From positions 1 through 64,000 of the forward strand of contig CAYSOF010000030.1 of the NCBI GenBank assembly GCA_964432595.1: DNA of 64,000 nt, read 5' to 3'. The translations under genes and the position numbers were made by a program. Origin of the DNA: DASYLJ01 sp964432595 (GTDB lineage: Bacteria > Desulfobacterota > Binatia > DP-6). This document shows positions 1-7,544 of the stretch, piece by piece. Below the pieces are notes generated by a model. The model was given only the letters and a program-made list of their open reading frames with translations, was not told where the DNA came from and searched no databases. Numbering within the stretch: position 1 is the stretch's first letter; the number at the start of each line of letters is the position of its first letter.

Positions 1-126
1 CGGAAACGGCCCTCCCGCCGCCGGCGAGCCGTTAAGTGAGTGGCATTGCGGCGAACCCGGCGCGGCATGCGTGGTACGCACGAGGAGCATTGCGGTCGGG
101 ACGAGGACGAGGCTTAACCTGATGCG

Positions 127-1656
127 GTGAGCCGATCACCTCGCTTCCCGATACTTCCCGCGCTGCTCGTCCTCGTCGCCGGCGCGTCGCCGGCGCGCGC
201 AGACGTTCCCGCGACGCCGGTGCTGACCGTGTATTCGTTCAACGGCCCGCTCGAGGTGCCGTACTACGATGCCGATGCGTTCGCCCGGAAGGGTGCGACG
301 TCGCCGGCCGGCACGCTGTGGCAGGGGACGCGGGTGATCCCCTGCCTCGTCGTGCGCGGCGGGCGTCCGCTCGTCGACGCCGACGGCACGCCGTACGTGG
401 GCTTCGAGGTCCTGGTCGATACGAAGCGCGCGGAGCCCGCCGACACCGCGCGGTTCAAGCAGACCTTCGCCGCCCGCAAGACCATGCGGGTTTCCGATCA
501 TCGCTGCCCCGACGACGTCGACCGCGTGATCGACGTCCGCGACCTGGCGGTGATCGACAAGCCGCCGTCGTTCGACCCGCCGCCGACCGGCGATGGGGAC
601 GTCGCGGGCGGCACCGGGCTCGACGGCATCGTGCGCGCGTTCCACGCATCGCGGGCGTGCGCCGGCGCCTACGGCCGTCTCGTCGGCCGGCGCGCGGCGT
701 TGGCCCGCGGGTGGGACGCCTTCACGCGCGACAATCCCGGCGACTGGTCCGCGCGCGACCTCGCCCACGCGCGCCAGCTCGACTACGTCATGCGGACCGC
801 CATCTACGAGGGCCATCTCGACCGCGGCTGCAGCGCCTACGGCGCGTGCGAGCGCAACGTCATCGCGCTCTCGATCGCCAATCGCGGACGCGACGCCTGC
901 AGCGCGTCGCAGGGGTGTCGCTACGCGGGCGACTTCGAGGGCGTCGCGTCGTCCGTGTCGCAGTACAACATCTGGGACGAGCTGCTGACGCAGGTCTCGG
1001 GGCTGACCTCGTGCTACCTCCGTCCCGATCTCGCCAATCATCCCGACTACGTGAAGCTGCGCGCCATGTACGCGCAGAACGTCGCCGACGTCGAGCGCAT
1101 CCTGTGGGGCGGCGACGACGACCTGGCCACGCTGTTCCCCCGCGTCGACGGCGGCTCGCCGACGGCCCTGCGGCACTACTACCACCCGCCCGCGATGGGA
1201 AAGTGCTTTCCGGAGCATCCGCGCCTCGAGTTCATCAGCGGTGCGGTGGCCCGCGACGGCGACGACGTCGCGCTCGTCACGGGCACGCGGATCGAGGTGG
1301 GCGCGCGGCGCGACGGCGGCTATCTCTTCCGCGAGGCGCTGATCGATGCCGGAGCGGACGGCGACGTCGTCGCGATCGCCGACCGCTACCCGGGCTGGGT
1401 GATCGACGAGCGCAAGGTGTCGCTCGGCGGCGCGTCGCCGGCGTGCCGCCCGTACGGCGTGCCGCGCGGCTGCCGGTTCGACCGCATCACCCGCCACCGC
1501 AAGGTGCCGTCCTGGCTCGCGTCGGGCCGGCCAATGACGCTCACGTGCCGCGTGCAGGCGCGCGGCGACACGTGCGACGGGGCGCCGACCGAGGCGACGG
1601 CACGCCTCGGCGGCGTGTGCGACCTCGAGATGCAGCCCGTCGCCGGCGTCCGATAG
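127..1656 (+). CDS. Secreted cysteine-rich protein of unknown function
   Basis: The 509-residue product starts with GTG; the ATG at 122 runs into a stop after two codons. Residues 1-25 form a signal peptide with an Ala-rich end (SPARA), so it is probably exported. The mature part has two regions. Residues 28-140 are beta-rich and begin near VYSFNG. Residues 165-340 are helical and contain several CxxxxC-like pairs (GCSAYGACERN, ACSASQGCRY) that suggest disulphides outside the cytoplasm. The C-terminal 100 residues have further paired cysteines. I recognise no catalytic motif. It converges with the TetR gene downstream with no space between the stop codons. Function unknown; the coding call is firm, the export call fairly firm. 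Confidence 0.75.
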   Translation: MSRSPRFPILPALLVLVAGASPARADVPATPVLTVYSFNGPLEVPYYDADAFARKGATSPAGTLWQGTRVIPCLVVRGGRPLVDADGTPYVGFEVLVDTKRAEPADTARFKQTFAARKTMRVSDHRCPDDVDRVIDVRDLAVIDKPPSFDPPPTGDGDVAGGTGLDGIVRAFHASRACAGAYGRLVGRRAALARGWDAFTRDNPGDWSARDLAHARQLDYVMRTAIYEGHLDRGCSAYGACERNVIALSIANRGRDACSASQGCRYAGDFEGVASSVSQYNIWDELLTQVSGLTSCYLRPDLANHPDYVKLRAMYAQNVADVERILWGGDDDLATLFPRVDGGSPTALRHYYHPPAMGKCFPEHPRLEFISGAVARDGDDVALVTGTRIEVGARRDGGYLFREALIDAGADGDVVAIADRYPGWVIDERKVSLGGASPACRPYGVPRGCRFDRITRHRKVPSWLASGRPMTLTCRVQARGDTCDGAPTEATARLGGVCDLEMQPVAGVR

Positions 1657-2319
1657 CTACCGGCCGCTCCTGCGCGGTCCCCGCTTCGATGCGGCGACGA
1701 GCCCCGTTCGGACACGGAGCGCGTCCCCGAGAAAGCGCGCCATGGCAGTCGCCCGCGCGCGGAACGGATAGCCCTCGATCCCGAGCCAGTTGAGCATGAG
1801 CGTCGTGAAGGTACCGACGACGATCTCGCTCAGCACCGGGACGGGATAGGCCGTGGTCGTGTCGCCCGCACGCACACCTTCGCGCAGGATCGCGCCGAAG
1901 GCAGCGTAGAGCTGGCGGCTCTTCTCGACGTTCGCCCGGTCGTCGTGCACGAGGCGAACCACCTCCATGACGACGGTCCGCTGCATCGGGCCGCCCTGCT
2001 CGACTGCGCTGGCGACCAGGGCGAAGAAGCGCTCGATCCGTTGCGCCGTCGTGCCGCCGTCGCTCCGCGCCGCCTCGAGGATCGCGAGCAGTCGTTCGAG
2101 AAGTCCCTCGGCGATCTCGCGGAGCAGATGCTGCTTGGTCTGAAAGTGGTTGAAGAACGTCTTCTGCGCGATGTCGGCCGTGCGGCAGATCTCGTCGACC
2201 GTGACGCCGTGGACGCCGCGCGCCGCGAAGCGTTCCATCGCGGCGGCGAGGATCCGGTCGTGCACCTCGCGCACGCGACGCTCGCGCCGAGACGTGGAAG
2301 CGAAGGGCGCCGTCGGCAT
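1657..2319 (-). CDS. TetR/AcrR-family transcriptional regulator
   Basis: A 220-residue one-component repressor. Residues 18-64 form the TetR helix-turn-helix, with recognition-helix pattern IAQKTFFNHFQTK, followed by a variable ligand-binding domain. The frame is open to 2361, but I chose the ATG at 2319 because the intervening bases carry a TTACAG repeat that also occurs before the divergent gene, so they are more likely operator than coding. It is transcribed away from the luciferase-like monooxygenase gene, and its probable targets are itself and that oxidative cluster. The ligand is unknown, perhaps a hydrophobic substrate of the cluster. Confidence 0.88.
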   Translation of the reverse strand: MPTAPFASTSRRERRVREVHDRILAAAMERFAARGVHGVTVDEICRTADIAQKTFFNHFQTKQHLLREIAEGLLERLLAILEAARSDGGTTAQRIERFFALVASAVEQGGPMQRTVVMEVVRLVHDDRANVEKSRQLYAAFGAILREGVRAGDTTTAYPVPVLSEIVVGTFTTLMLNWLGIEGYPFRARATAMARFLGDALRVRTGLVAASKRGPRRSGR

Positions 2320-2324
2320 GGCGG

Positions 2325-2441
2325 CGTTACAGCCCACTCGAACCGTTACAGTCAACGGCAACGCGCCGGCGGACCCCTCGCATACACGGCTGGCGAACGC
2401 CTGCCGCTTACAGCGCGCTTGACCCGTTACAGTCTACTGTA
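2325..2441. promoter_or_regulatory. Duplicated TTACAG operator array between tetR and the LLM gene
   Basis: TTACAG occurs four times, at 2327, 2346, 2408 and 2427, as two pairs with identical 19-bp spacing. The roughly 35-bp units at 2325-2359 and 2406-2440 are imperfect copies of each other. The right-hand copy contains a perfect inverted repeat TACAGT-CT-ACTGTA (2428-2441). A TTGACC sequence at 2419-2424, followed about 15 bp later by TACTAC, could be the -35/-10 of the rightward gene, with the inverted repeat lying between them. This is the expected position for a repressor site. That the adjacent TetR protein binds here is inferred. Confidence 0.55.
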
Positions 2442-2486
2442 CTACCCGCGAAACGCACGACGTCGTCGACGGAGGGAGCGGGAACG

Positions 2487-3584
2487 ATGAAGTTCGGATT
2501 GCTCTACGAGATCGAGGTCGCACGCCCGTGGACGGACACGTCCGTCGCCGACTGCTTCTGGGAAGCGCTCGAGCAGGTGAAGGTCGCCGAGGAGGTCGGC
2601 TTCACGCACGTCTTCTCGGTCGAGCACCACTTCCTCGACCAGTTCTCACTCGCGTCGGCGCCCGAAGTGTGGCTGTCGGCCGTGGCGCAGCACACGACGA
2701 CGATCCGCATCGGGCACGGCGTCCGATTGCTGCCGTTCAACTACAACCATCCGGTCCGCGCCGCGGAAATGGCGGCGATGCTCGACATCATGAGCAGGGG
2801 CCGTCTCGAGTTCGGCACCGGCCGCTCGGCCTCGGCCATCGAGCTGGAAGGTTTCGGCATCGATCCCGCGCAGACGCGCGCACAGTGGGACGAGGCGCTG
2901 CGGATGATCCCGCAGATGTGGATGCAGGACGAGTTCTCCTGGAGCTCACCCCACTTCACGATGCCGCCGCGCAACGTCCTGCCGAAGCCCGTGCAGAAGC
3001 CGCACCCGCCGCTCTGGATGTCGGGGACGCAGCCGGAGTCGGCCGTCCTCGCCGGCGAGCGCGGCGTCGGCTTCATGCACTTCTCGCTCTCGGATCCTTC
3101 CGGCATGGACGAGAAGGTCCGCTCGTATCGCGAGGCGATCGCGCGGGCCGACCCGGTCGGCGCCTTCGTCAACGAGCAGTTCGCCGCCTTCACGATCCTC
3201 TTCTGCGGCACGGACGACACCGATGCGGTCGCGCGCGCCGGGGAGGGAGCCGCCTGGTACGCGAACCTGGTCGAGCTGGTGTATGCCTCGCTCGCCTCGC
3301 TGTCCGAGGACCAGAGCTATGCGTGGTACCGCGAGCGCGTGGCCAAGGAGGCGAACCGCGAGCGCGACATCCAGGAGCTGATCGACCGTCGCTCGGTCAT
3401 CGTCGGCGGCCCGCAACGCTGCATCGAGTCGATCGAGTGGTTCGAGCGCCAGGGCGTCGACATGATGCTGTTCCTCGTCCAGGCGGGACGGATCCAGCAC
3501 GACGACATCGTCGACTCGCTGCGCCGGTTCGGGCGCGACGTCATTCCGCACTTCGGGGACCAGCGACGCGAGCGGCGCGCATGA
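2487..3584 (+). CDS. LLM-class flavin-dependent monooxygenase
   Basis: This 365-residue protein belongs to the bacterial luciferase-like superfamily: a TIM barrel that uses reduced FMN or F420 to oxygenate an organic substrate. Family marks are the EHHF motif at 46-49, the HPVRAAEMAAMLD segment at 88-100 and GRLEFGTGR at 105-113. A purine-rich Shine-Dalgarno (GGAGGGAGCGGGA) precedes the ATG. Its stop overlaps the start of the next small frame as ATGA, so it leads a translationally coupled set. The divergent TetR gene and the operator array just upstream probably control it. The substrate cannot be read from sequence; neighbouring P450 and amidohydrolase genes suggest degradation of a xenobiotic, terpenoid or aromatic compound. 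Confidence 0.92.
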   Translation: MKFGLLYEIEVARPWTDTSVADCFWEALEQVKVAEEVGFTHVFSVEHHFLDQFSLASAPEVWLSAVAQHTTTIRIGHGVRLLPFNYNHPVRAAEMAAMLDIMSRGRLEFGTGRSASAIELEGFGIDPAQTRAQWDEALRMIPQMWMQDEFSWSSPHFTMPPRNVLPKPVQKPHPPLWMSGTQPESAVLAGERGVGFMHFSLSDPSGMDEKVRSYREAIARADPVGAFVNEQFAAFTILFCGTDDTDAVARAGEGAAWYANLVELVYASLASLSEDQSYAWYRERVAKEANRERDIQELIDRRSVIVGGPQRCIESIEWFERQGVDMMLFLVQAGRIQHDDIVDSLRRFGRDVIPHFGDQRRERRA

Positions 3585-3739
3585 TCACCGTCGACGCCGA
3601 CGGCCACGTCGTCGAGCCGCGCGACGTGTGCGCGTGGTTCCACGCCGTCGACACGCTTCAGCGCAAAGTGCTCGGTGCCAACGCGCTGCGGTTCTACGGC
3701 CTCGAGGCCGGGCGGCGGATGGCGGCGGCACTCGCATGA
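3581..3739 (+). pseudogene. Amidohydrolase remnant: N-terminus joined in frame to C-terminus
   Basis: This 52-codon frame reads as the first about 15 residues of an amidohydrolase-2 protein (VDADGHVVEPRD), a short spacer (VCAWFHAVDTL), then the family's last conserved block (QRKVLGANALRFYGL). The full-length relative at 6335-7489 has VDADGHVLEPRD at its N-terminus and QRKVLGGNALRFYGL at its C-terminus, about 350 residues apart. About 330 codons are therefore missing without a frame change. The frame is coupled at both ends: ATGA overlaps with the gene before (3581-3584) and the gene after (3736-3739). Without the barrel and later metal ligands it cannot be an active hydrolase. It could be a recent deletion, an assembly error or a retained miniprotein. 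Confidence 0.8.
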
Positions 3740-4647
3740 GCCCGCCCAAGGTCCGCAACGTGTCGTTCGCGTTCGACGACGCCACGCCGTTCCAGTGGAA
3801 CCCCGCGAACCCGTTCTTCGGGTTCGCCATGAACAGTCTCAGCTTCATCGCACCGCCGTTCGAGCGCTACATGGTGACGACGGCGCGCGAGGCCCTGCCC
3901 CGCATCGCCGACCCCGAGATCGCCGCCGATGCCGACGCGTTCCTGCGCCAGGAAGCGTCGCACGCGCGCGAGCACCGCCGTCACGTCGCCGCGCTGACGA
4001 AGCAGTATCCCGGGCTCGCCGCGGTGAGCGCGGAGATCGAGCGCCGCTTCGATGCGCTCGTCGCGACCCAGCCGCTCGAGTTCCACCTCGCCTACGCCGC
4101 CGACATCGAGGCGACGTTCACGCCGATGTTCAACGTGTGGCTCCGGCATCGCGACACCCTCTTCGACAACGGCGATCCGCGCGTCGCGCCGCTCTTCCTC
4201 TGGCATCTCGTCGAGGAGATCGAGCACCGCAGCTCGGCCTACCTGCTCTACAACGCCGTCGTGCGCGATCCCTGGTACCGGGTGCGGGCCATGCCGGCCG
4301 TGTTCGCGCACATGCTCGGCTGCCACACCGTCGCCGTCCGCGGCTTCGACGCACACGTGCCGCTCGAGGCGCGGCTCGCCCCCGCCGGCGAGCTGGCGCT
4401 CGACTGGGACGAGCTCGTCGCCAAGCTGACGCGGCTCTGGCCGCTCGCCGACCAGCCGACCTATCCCGATCAGTTCGCGAGCGTCCCGCGCACGGAGCTC
4501 TGGCGCATGGTCTACCGCCTGCTCTGCTCACAGTATCCGCACCACTCGCCTGCCGACGAGGAGACGCCACCGTTCGCTGACGAGTGGCTGGCCGAGTACG
4601 ATCGCGGTCGCGACGTCGTCCGTTGGTACGACGGGATACGCTCGTGA
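3736..4647 (+). CDS. Predicted metal-dependent hydrolase (PF10118-like)
   Basis: The frame is open further upstream, but the ATG at 3736 overlaps the preceding stop as ATGA and begins the recognisable protein, giving 303 residues. It resembles the predicted metal-dependent hydrolase family, a helical protein with a ferritin-like carboxylate/histidine set. Putative ligands are in RQEASHAREH (71-80), a Glu in ADIEATFTP (about 124) and HLVEEIEHR (157-165). The family has little biochemistry; members often sit beside lipid or xenobiotic oxidation genes, as here. Its place among LLM, diiron-like and P450 genes suggests a role in the same oxidative pathway. Confidence 0.8.
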   Translation: MSPPKVRNVSFAFDDATPFQWNPANPFFGFAMNSLSFIAPPFERYMVTTAREALPRIADPEIAADADAFLRQEASHAREHRRHVAALTKQYPGLAAVSAEIERRFDALVATQPLEFHLAYAADIEATFTPMFNVWLRHRDTLFDNGDPRVAPLFLWHLVEEIEHRSSAYLLYNAVVRDPWYRVRAMPAVFAHMLGCHTVAVRGFDAHVPLEARLAPAGELALDWDELVAKLTRLWPLADQPTYPDQFASVPRTELWRMVYRLLCSQYPHHSPADEETPPFADEWLAEYDRGRDVVRWYDGIRS

Positions 4648-4690
4648 CGTTCGACCCGCATCGGCCGTACCCACACGACGGGAGATTCCG

Positions 4691-5083
4691 ATGACCGACG
4701 ACGTTGCGGCATTCACCGACGACCTGCAGCGCGAGCTCCGCGCGCAGAAGGCCTCGCTGCTCGACGCCGACTTCCTCGCGGAGGTCGAAGCGCATGCGGA
4801 GCTGTCCGCGTACGGGCTGAGCGTGGAGTCACCCAACGCGGAGTACTGCACGCGCATGTTCCACGCGCTGCGCGACGGCTATGGGTTCTCCGAGGAGGAG
4901 CTGACCTGGTTCTCCATGCACGCCGCGCTCGACGCCGCGCACGGCAGCGAGTTCCGGCGTCACCTCGCGCGCGCCGCGGAGGCGCCGGACGGCCTCGCGC
5001 GCGTGCGCCAGCTGACCCTCGCCATGTCCCCGATGGTAAAACACGTGTGGGACGGGTTCGGCGCCTGGCGGACCGCGACGTAG
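4691..5083 (+). CDS. Shortened haem-oxygenase-like diiron protein
   Basis: A GGGAGA Shine-Dalgarno precedes the ATG of this 130-residue frame. Residues 31-130 match the C-terminal half of the iron-containing redox enzymes with a haem-oxygenase fold (HDO, PF14518-like): a Glu-containing helix (AHAELSAYGL, 34-43), then FSMHAALDAAHG (74-85) with the H77/D81/H84 ligand pattern. Residues 1-30 look like the usual N-terminus. The family is normally about 220-240 residues, so roughly 100 residues carrying the first Glu/His ligands appear to be missing. As written it should not build a complete diiron site. Family assignment is moderate; the deletion is inferred from length and missing motifs. Confidence 0.6.
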   Translation: MTDDVAAFTDDLQRELRAQKASLLDADFLAEVEAHAELSAYGLSVESPNAEYCTRMFHALRDGYGFSEEELTWFSMHAALDAAHGSEFRRHLARAAEAPDGLARVRQLTLAMSPMVKHVWDGFGAWRTAT

Positions 5084-5105
5084 CGTCGCGCGGAGCCACG
5101 CAGAC

Positions 5106-6353
5106 ATGAGGCGACACGCCACCGAGAGCGATCTCCCCGCGACGGCCCTGCTCGACCCGGCCGTCGTCGACGATCCCTACGCGTTCTACCGCCGTCTCGT
5201 CGCCGAAGCCCCCGTGTGGCGCGTGCCCGACACCACGGTCGTCGTGGTGAGCTCCCATGCCGCGGTGGCCGAGGTCGTCGGCCGCATCGACGACTTCTCG
5301 TCGAACCTGCACGGGCTCCTCTACCGGGGCGCGCGCGGCACGCCCGAGGTGATGCCTTTCGAGTACGGCCTGCAGACGCTGGCCATCGCCGATCCGCCGG
5401 TGCACACCTCGCATCGCCGCGCCGTGTTCCCGGAGCTGGTGGCGCGGCGCATGGCGAACCTCCGCCCGGACTTCGAAGCGCTCGCCGACGAGTGCCTCGC
5501 CACCGCGCTGGCGGGGCCGCGGTTCGACGCGATGCCGGCCCTCGCGAACTCGATACCGATCCGCATCGTGAGCCGCCTGATCGGCTTCGAGGGCGCCGAC
5601 CCCGCGCTGCTCCTCGCCGCCGCGTTCGACTCCACCGCGATGCTCGCCGCGACGAAGCCGCTCGACGAGCTGGAGGCGCTCTTCGCTCGATCAGCCGAGA
5701 CCATCGCCTGGATCGGCGACCAGCTGCAGCGAGCGGTCGCCGGCGTCGGCGACGGGCTCCTCGGGGTGATCGGCGCCGCCGTGGCGGCCGGCGCCCTCGA
5801 ATTCGGCGAAGGGCTGGTCATCATGCACACGCTGCTCAGTGCCGGCGGCGAGTCGACGACGAGCCTCCTCGGCAACGCGATCCACATGCTGGCGCGCGAC
5901 GCGGCGCTGCAGGATAGGCTTCGCGCCGATCCCGCCCTCGTGCCGCCCTTCATCGAGGAAGCGTTGCGGCTCGAGTCGCCCTTCCGCTACCACCTCCGCC
6001 ACGCCACCCGGACGACGGACGTGCTCGGCGTCTCGATTCCCGCCGGCTCTACCGTGCTGCTGTTCTGGGGCGCCGCCAACCGGGATCCGGCCGAGTACGA
6101 TCGGCCCGACGACATCGTGCTCGGGCGCCCGACGCCGAAGCATCATCTCGCGTTCGGTCGCGGGATCCACTTCTGCGTCGGCGCGCCCCTCGCGCGCCTC
6201 GAGGCGGAGGTCGTGCTGACGCGGCTCCTCGCCGCGACCGAGCGATTCGCGCTCGACCCCGATCAGCCCCCGCTGCGGGAGGGCAGCTTGATGGTCCGCC
6301 GCTTCACCGCCCTCCCGCTGGTGACGCGCCGGGGTCAGGCCGTGAGGCCGTAG
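5106..6353 (+). CDS. Cytochrome P450
   Basis: This 415-residue soluble bacterial P450 contains all hallmarks: I-helix oxygen-activation motif AGGEST (246-251), K-helix ExxR in EALR (285-288), and the haem-thiolate loop FGRGIHFC (350-357) with Cys357 as iron ligand. It would hydroxylate a small hydrophobic substrate in the cytoplasm using electrons from a ferredoxin system; no ferredoxin or reductase gene is visible in the window. It follows the shortened diiron gene by 22 bp and probably shares the LLM transcript. Its 3' end overlaps the convergent amidohydrolase by 19 bp. Substrate unknown. Confidence 0.95.
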   Translation: MRRHATESDLPATALLDPAVVDDPYAFYRRLVAEAPVWRVPDTTVVVVSSHAAVAEVVGRIDDFSSNLHGLLYRGARGTPEVMPFEYGLQTLAIADPPVHTSHRRAVFPELVARRMANLRPDFEALADECLATALAGPRFDAMPALANSIPIRIVSRLIGFEGADPALLLAAAFDSTAMLAATKPLDELEALFARSAETIAWIGDQLQRAVAGVGDGLLGVIGAAVAAGALEFGEGLVIMHTLLSAGGESTTSLLGNAIHMLARDAALQDRLRADPALVPPFIEEALRLESPFRYHLRHATRTTDVLGVSIPAGSTVLLFWGAANRDPAEYDRPDDIVLGRPTPKHHLAFGRGIHFCVGAPLARLEAEVVLTRLLAATERFALDPDQPPLREGSLMVRRFTALPLVTRRGQAVRP

Positions 6354-7489
6354 AACCGGAGCGCGTTGCCACCGAGCACCTTCCGCTGCGACTCGTGCGG
6401 CAGCCCGGCGAGCCGCTCGCGGATCGTGCGCACAACGTGGAAGGACGCATCGAGGTGCGGATAGTCCGACGCCCAGACGACGTAGTCGTCGCCGAGGTGC
6501 TCGACCACGGGCCCCGTGAGCGACTCGTCCGGCTCCGCGGAGATCACGCATTGCCGCTTGAAATACTCGGACGGCAGCAGGCTCAGCGGCGAGAACGGCC
6601 GCATCACCTCGGACTTGTGGTCGAGGCGGTCGAGCCACGCGGTGATCCAGTTGGAGCCCGCCTCGAGGACGGCGAGCTTGAGCCGCGGATACGTCTCGAA
6701 GAGCCCGCGCGTCATCATCGACGTGAATGCCACCATCACGTCGAGCGCCAGGAACGCGAAGCCGAACACCACGCCGCCGACGGGGTTGTCGCCGGCCCGC
6801 TGCCACTCGCGCAGCATCTGCGATTCGGAGCGCGCGACGACGTGGAACGCCACCGGCATCTCCAGCTCCTGGACGGCTTCCCAGAACGGCGCGAGGTCCG
6901 GATCGTCGAACTGCCGGCCGCCGCGCGCCGGCGGGTCCGGCGACAGATAGACGCCGGCGCAGCCGCTCGCGCGTGCACGCCGGACCTCCGCCGCCGCCCC
7001 CGCGGGGTCCATGAGACAGATGTGGGCGATCGGCACGAGGCGCCGGCGATCGGCGCTGCAGAAGTCGACGATCCAGCGGTTGTACGCGCGCGTGTACGCG
7101 GTCGCGAGCTGCGGATCGCGGACGAGGCCCTCCCAGGCGATACCGATCGTCGGGTAGAGGAGCGCGACGTCGATCAGCTCGTCGTCCATGACGCGCAGCC
7201 GCGCGTGTGGATCGTAGCCCCCGGGCGGGCAGCCGTCCTCGTAGCTGCGCTGCCCGACGGTCATCAGGTCGGCCGACTCCATGCCGATGCCGCCGAGGGC
7301 ACCGAGGCGGCCGCGCAGCGCGAGATGCGGCCGACCGTCGGCGAGAAGCACCTCGACGCCGTCGGCGTCGCGCTCGATGCGGATGGCGCGGTCGCGGAAC
7401 GCCGGCTCGAGGTAGCGCTGCCAGGTGTCGCGCGGCTCGAGCACGTGCCCGTCGGCATCGACGGCGAGCGACCTCTCGGTCGTCGTCAT
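6335..7489 (-). CDS. Amidohydrolase-2 family metal-dependent hydrolase
   Basis: A 384-residue TIM-barrel hydrolase or decarboxylase of the ACMSD-like amidohydrolase-2 family. VDADGHVLEP (10-20) supplies the first metal-binding residues, a barrel His lies in VAFHVV (about two thirds along), and the late WASDYPHLDAS segment carries the conserved Asp. The C-terminus ends with QRKVLGGNALRFYGL, a conserved finish in this family. It lies opposite the P450, whose end it overlaps by 19 bp, and downstream of the S1-repeat gene on the same strand. Members often act in degradation of ring-cleavage products, which would fit the oxygenases beside it. The precise substrate is unknown. Confidence 0.88.
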   Translation of the reverse strand: MTTTERSLAVDADGHVLEPRDTWQRYLEPAFRDRAIRIERDADGVEVLLADGRPHLALRGRLGALGGIGMESADLMTVGQRSYEDGCPPGGYDPHARLRVMDDELIDVALLYPTIGIAWEGLVRDPQLATAYTRAYNRWIVDFCSADRRRLVPIAHICLMDPAGAAAEVRRARASGCAGVYLSPDPPARGGRQFDDPDLAPFWEAVQELEMPVAFHVVARSESQMLREWQRAGDNPVGGVVFGFAFLALDVMVAFTSMMTRGLFETYPRLKLAVLEAGSNWITAWLDRLDHKSEVMRPFSPLSLLPSEYFKRQCVISAEPDESLTGPVVEHLGDDYVVWASDYPHLDASFHVVRTIRERLAGLPHESQRKVLGGNALRFYGLTA

Positions 7490-7544
7490 GGCCGCCGTGT
7501 GCCATCGCGCATCCCGACCGGCAAGGGCGCGCGCGTCATGCCCT

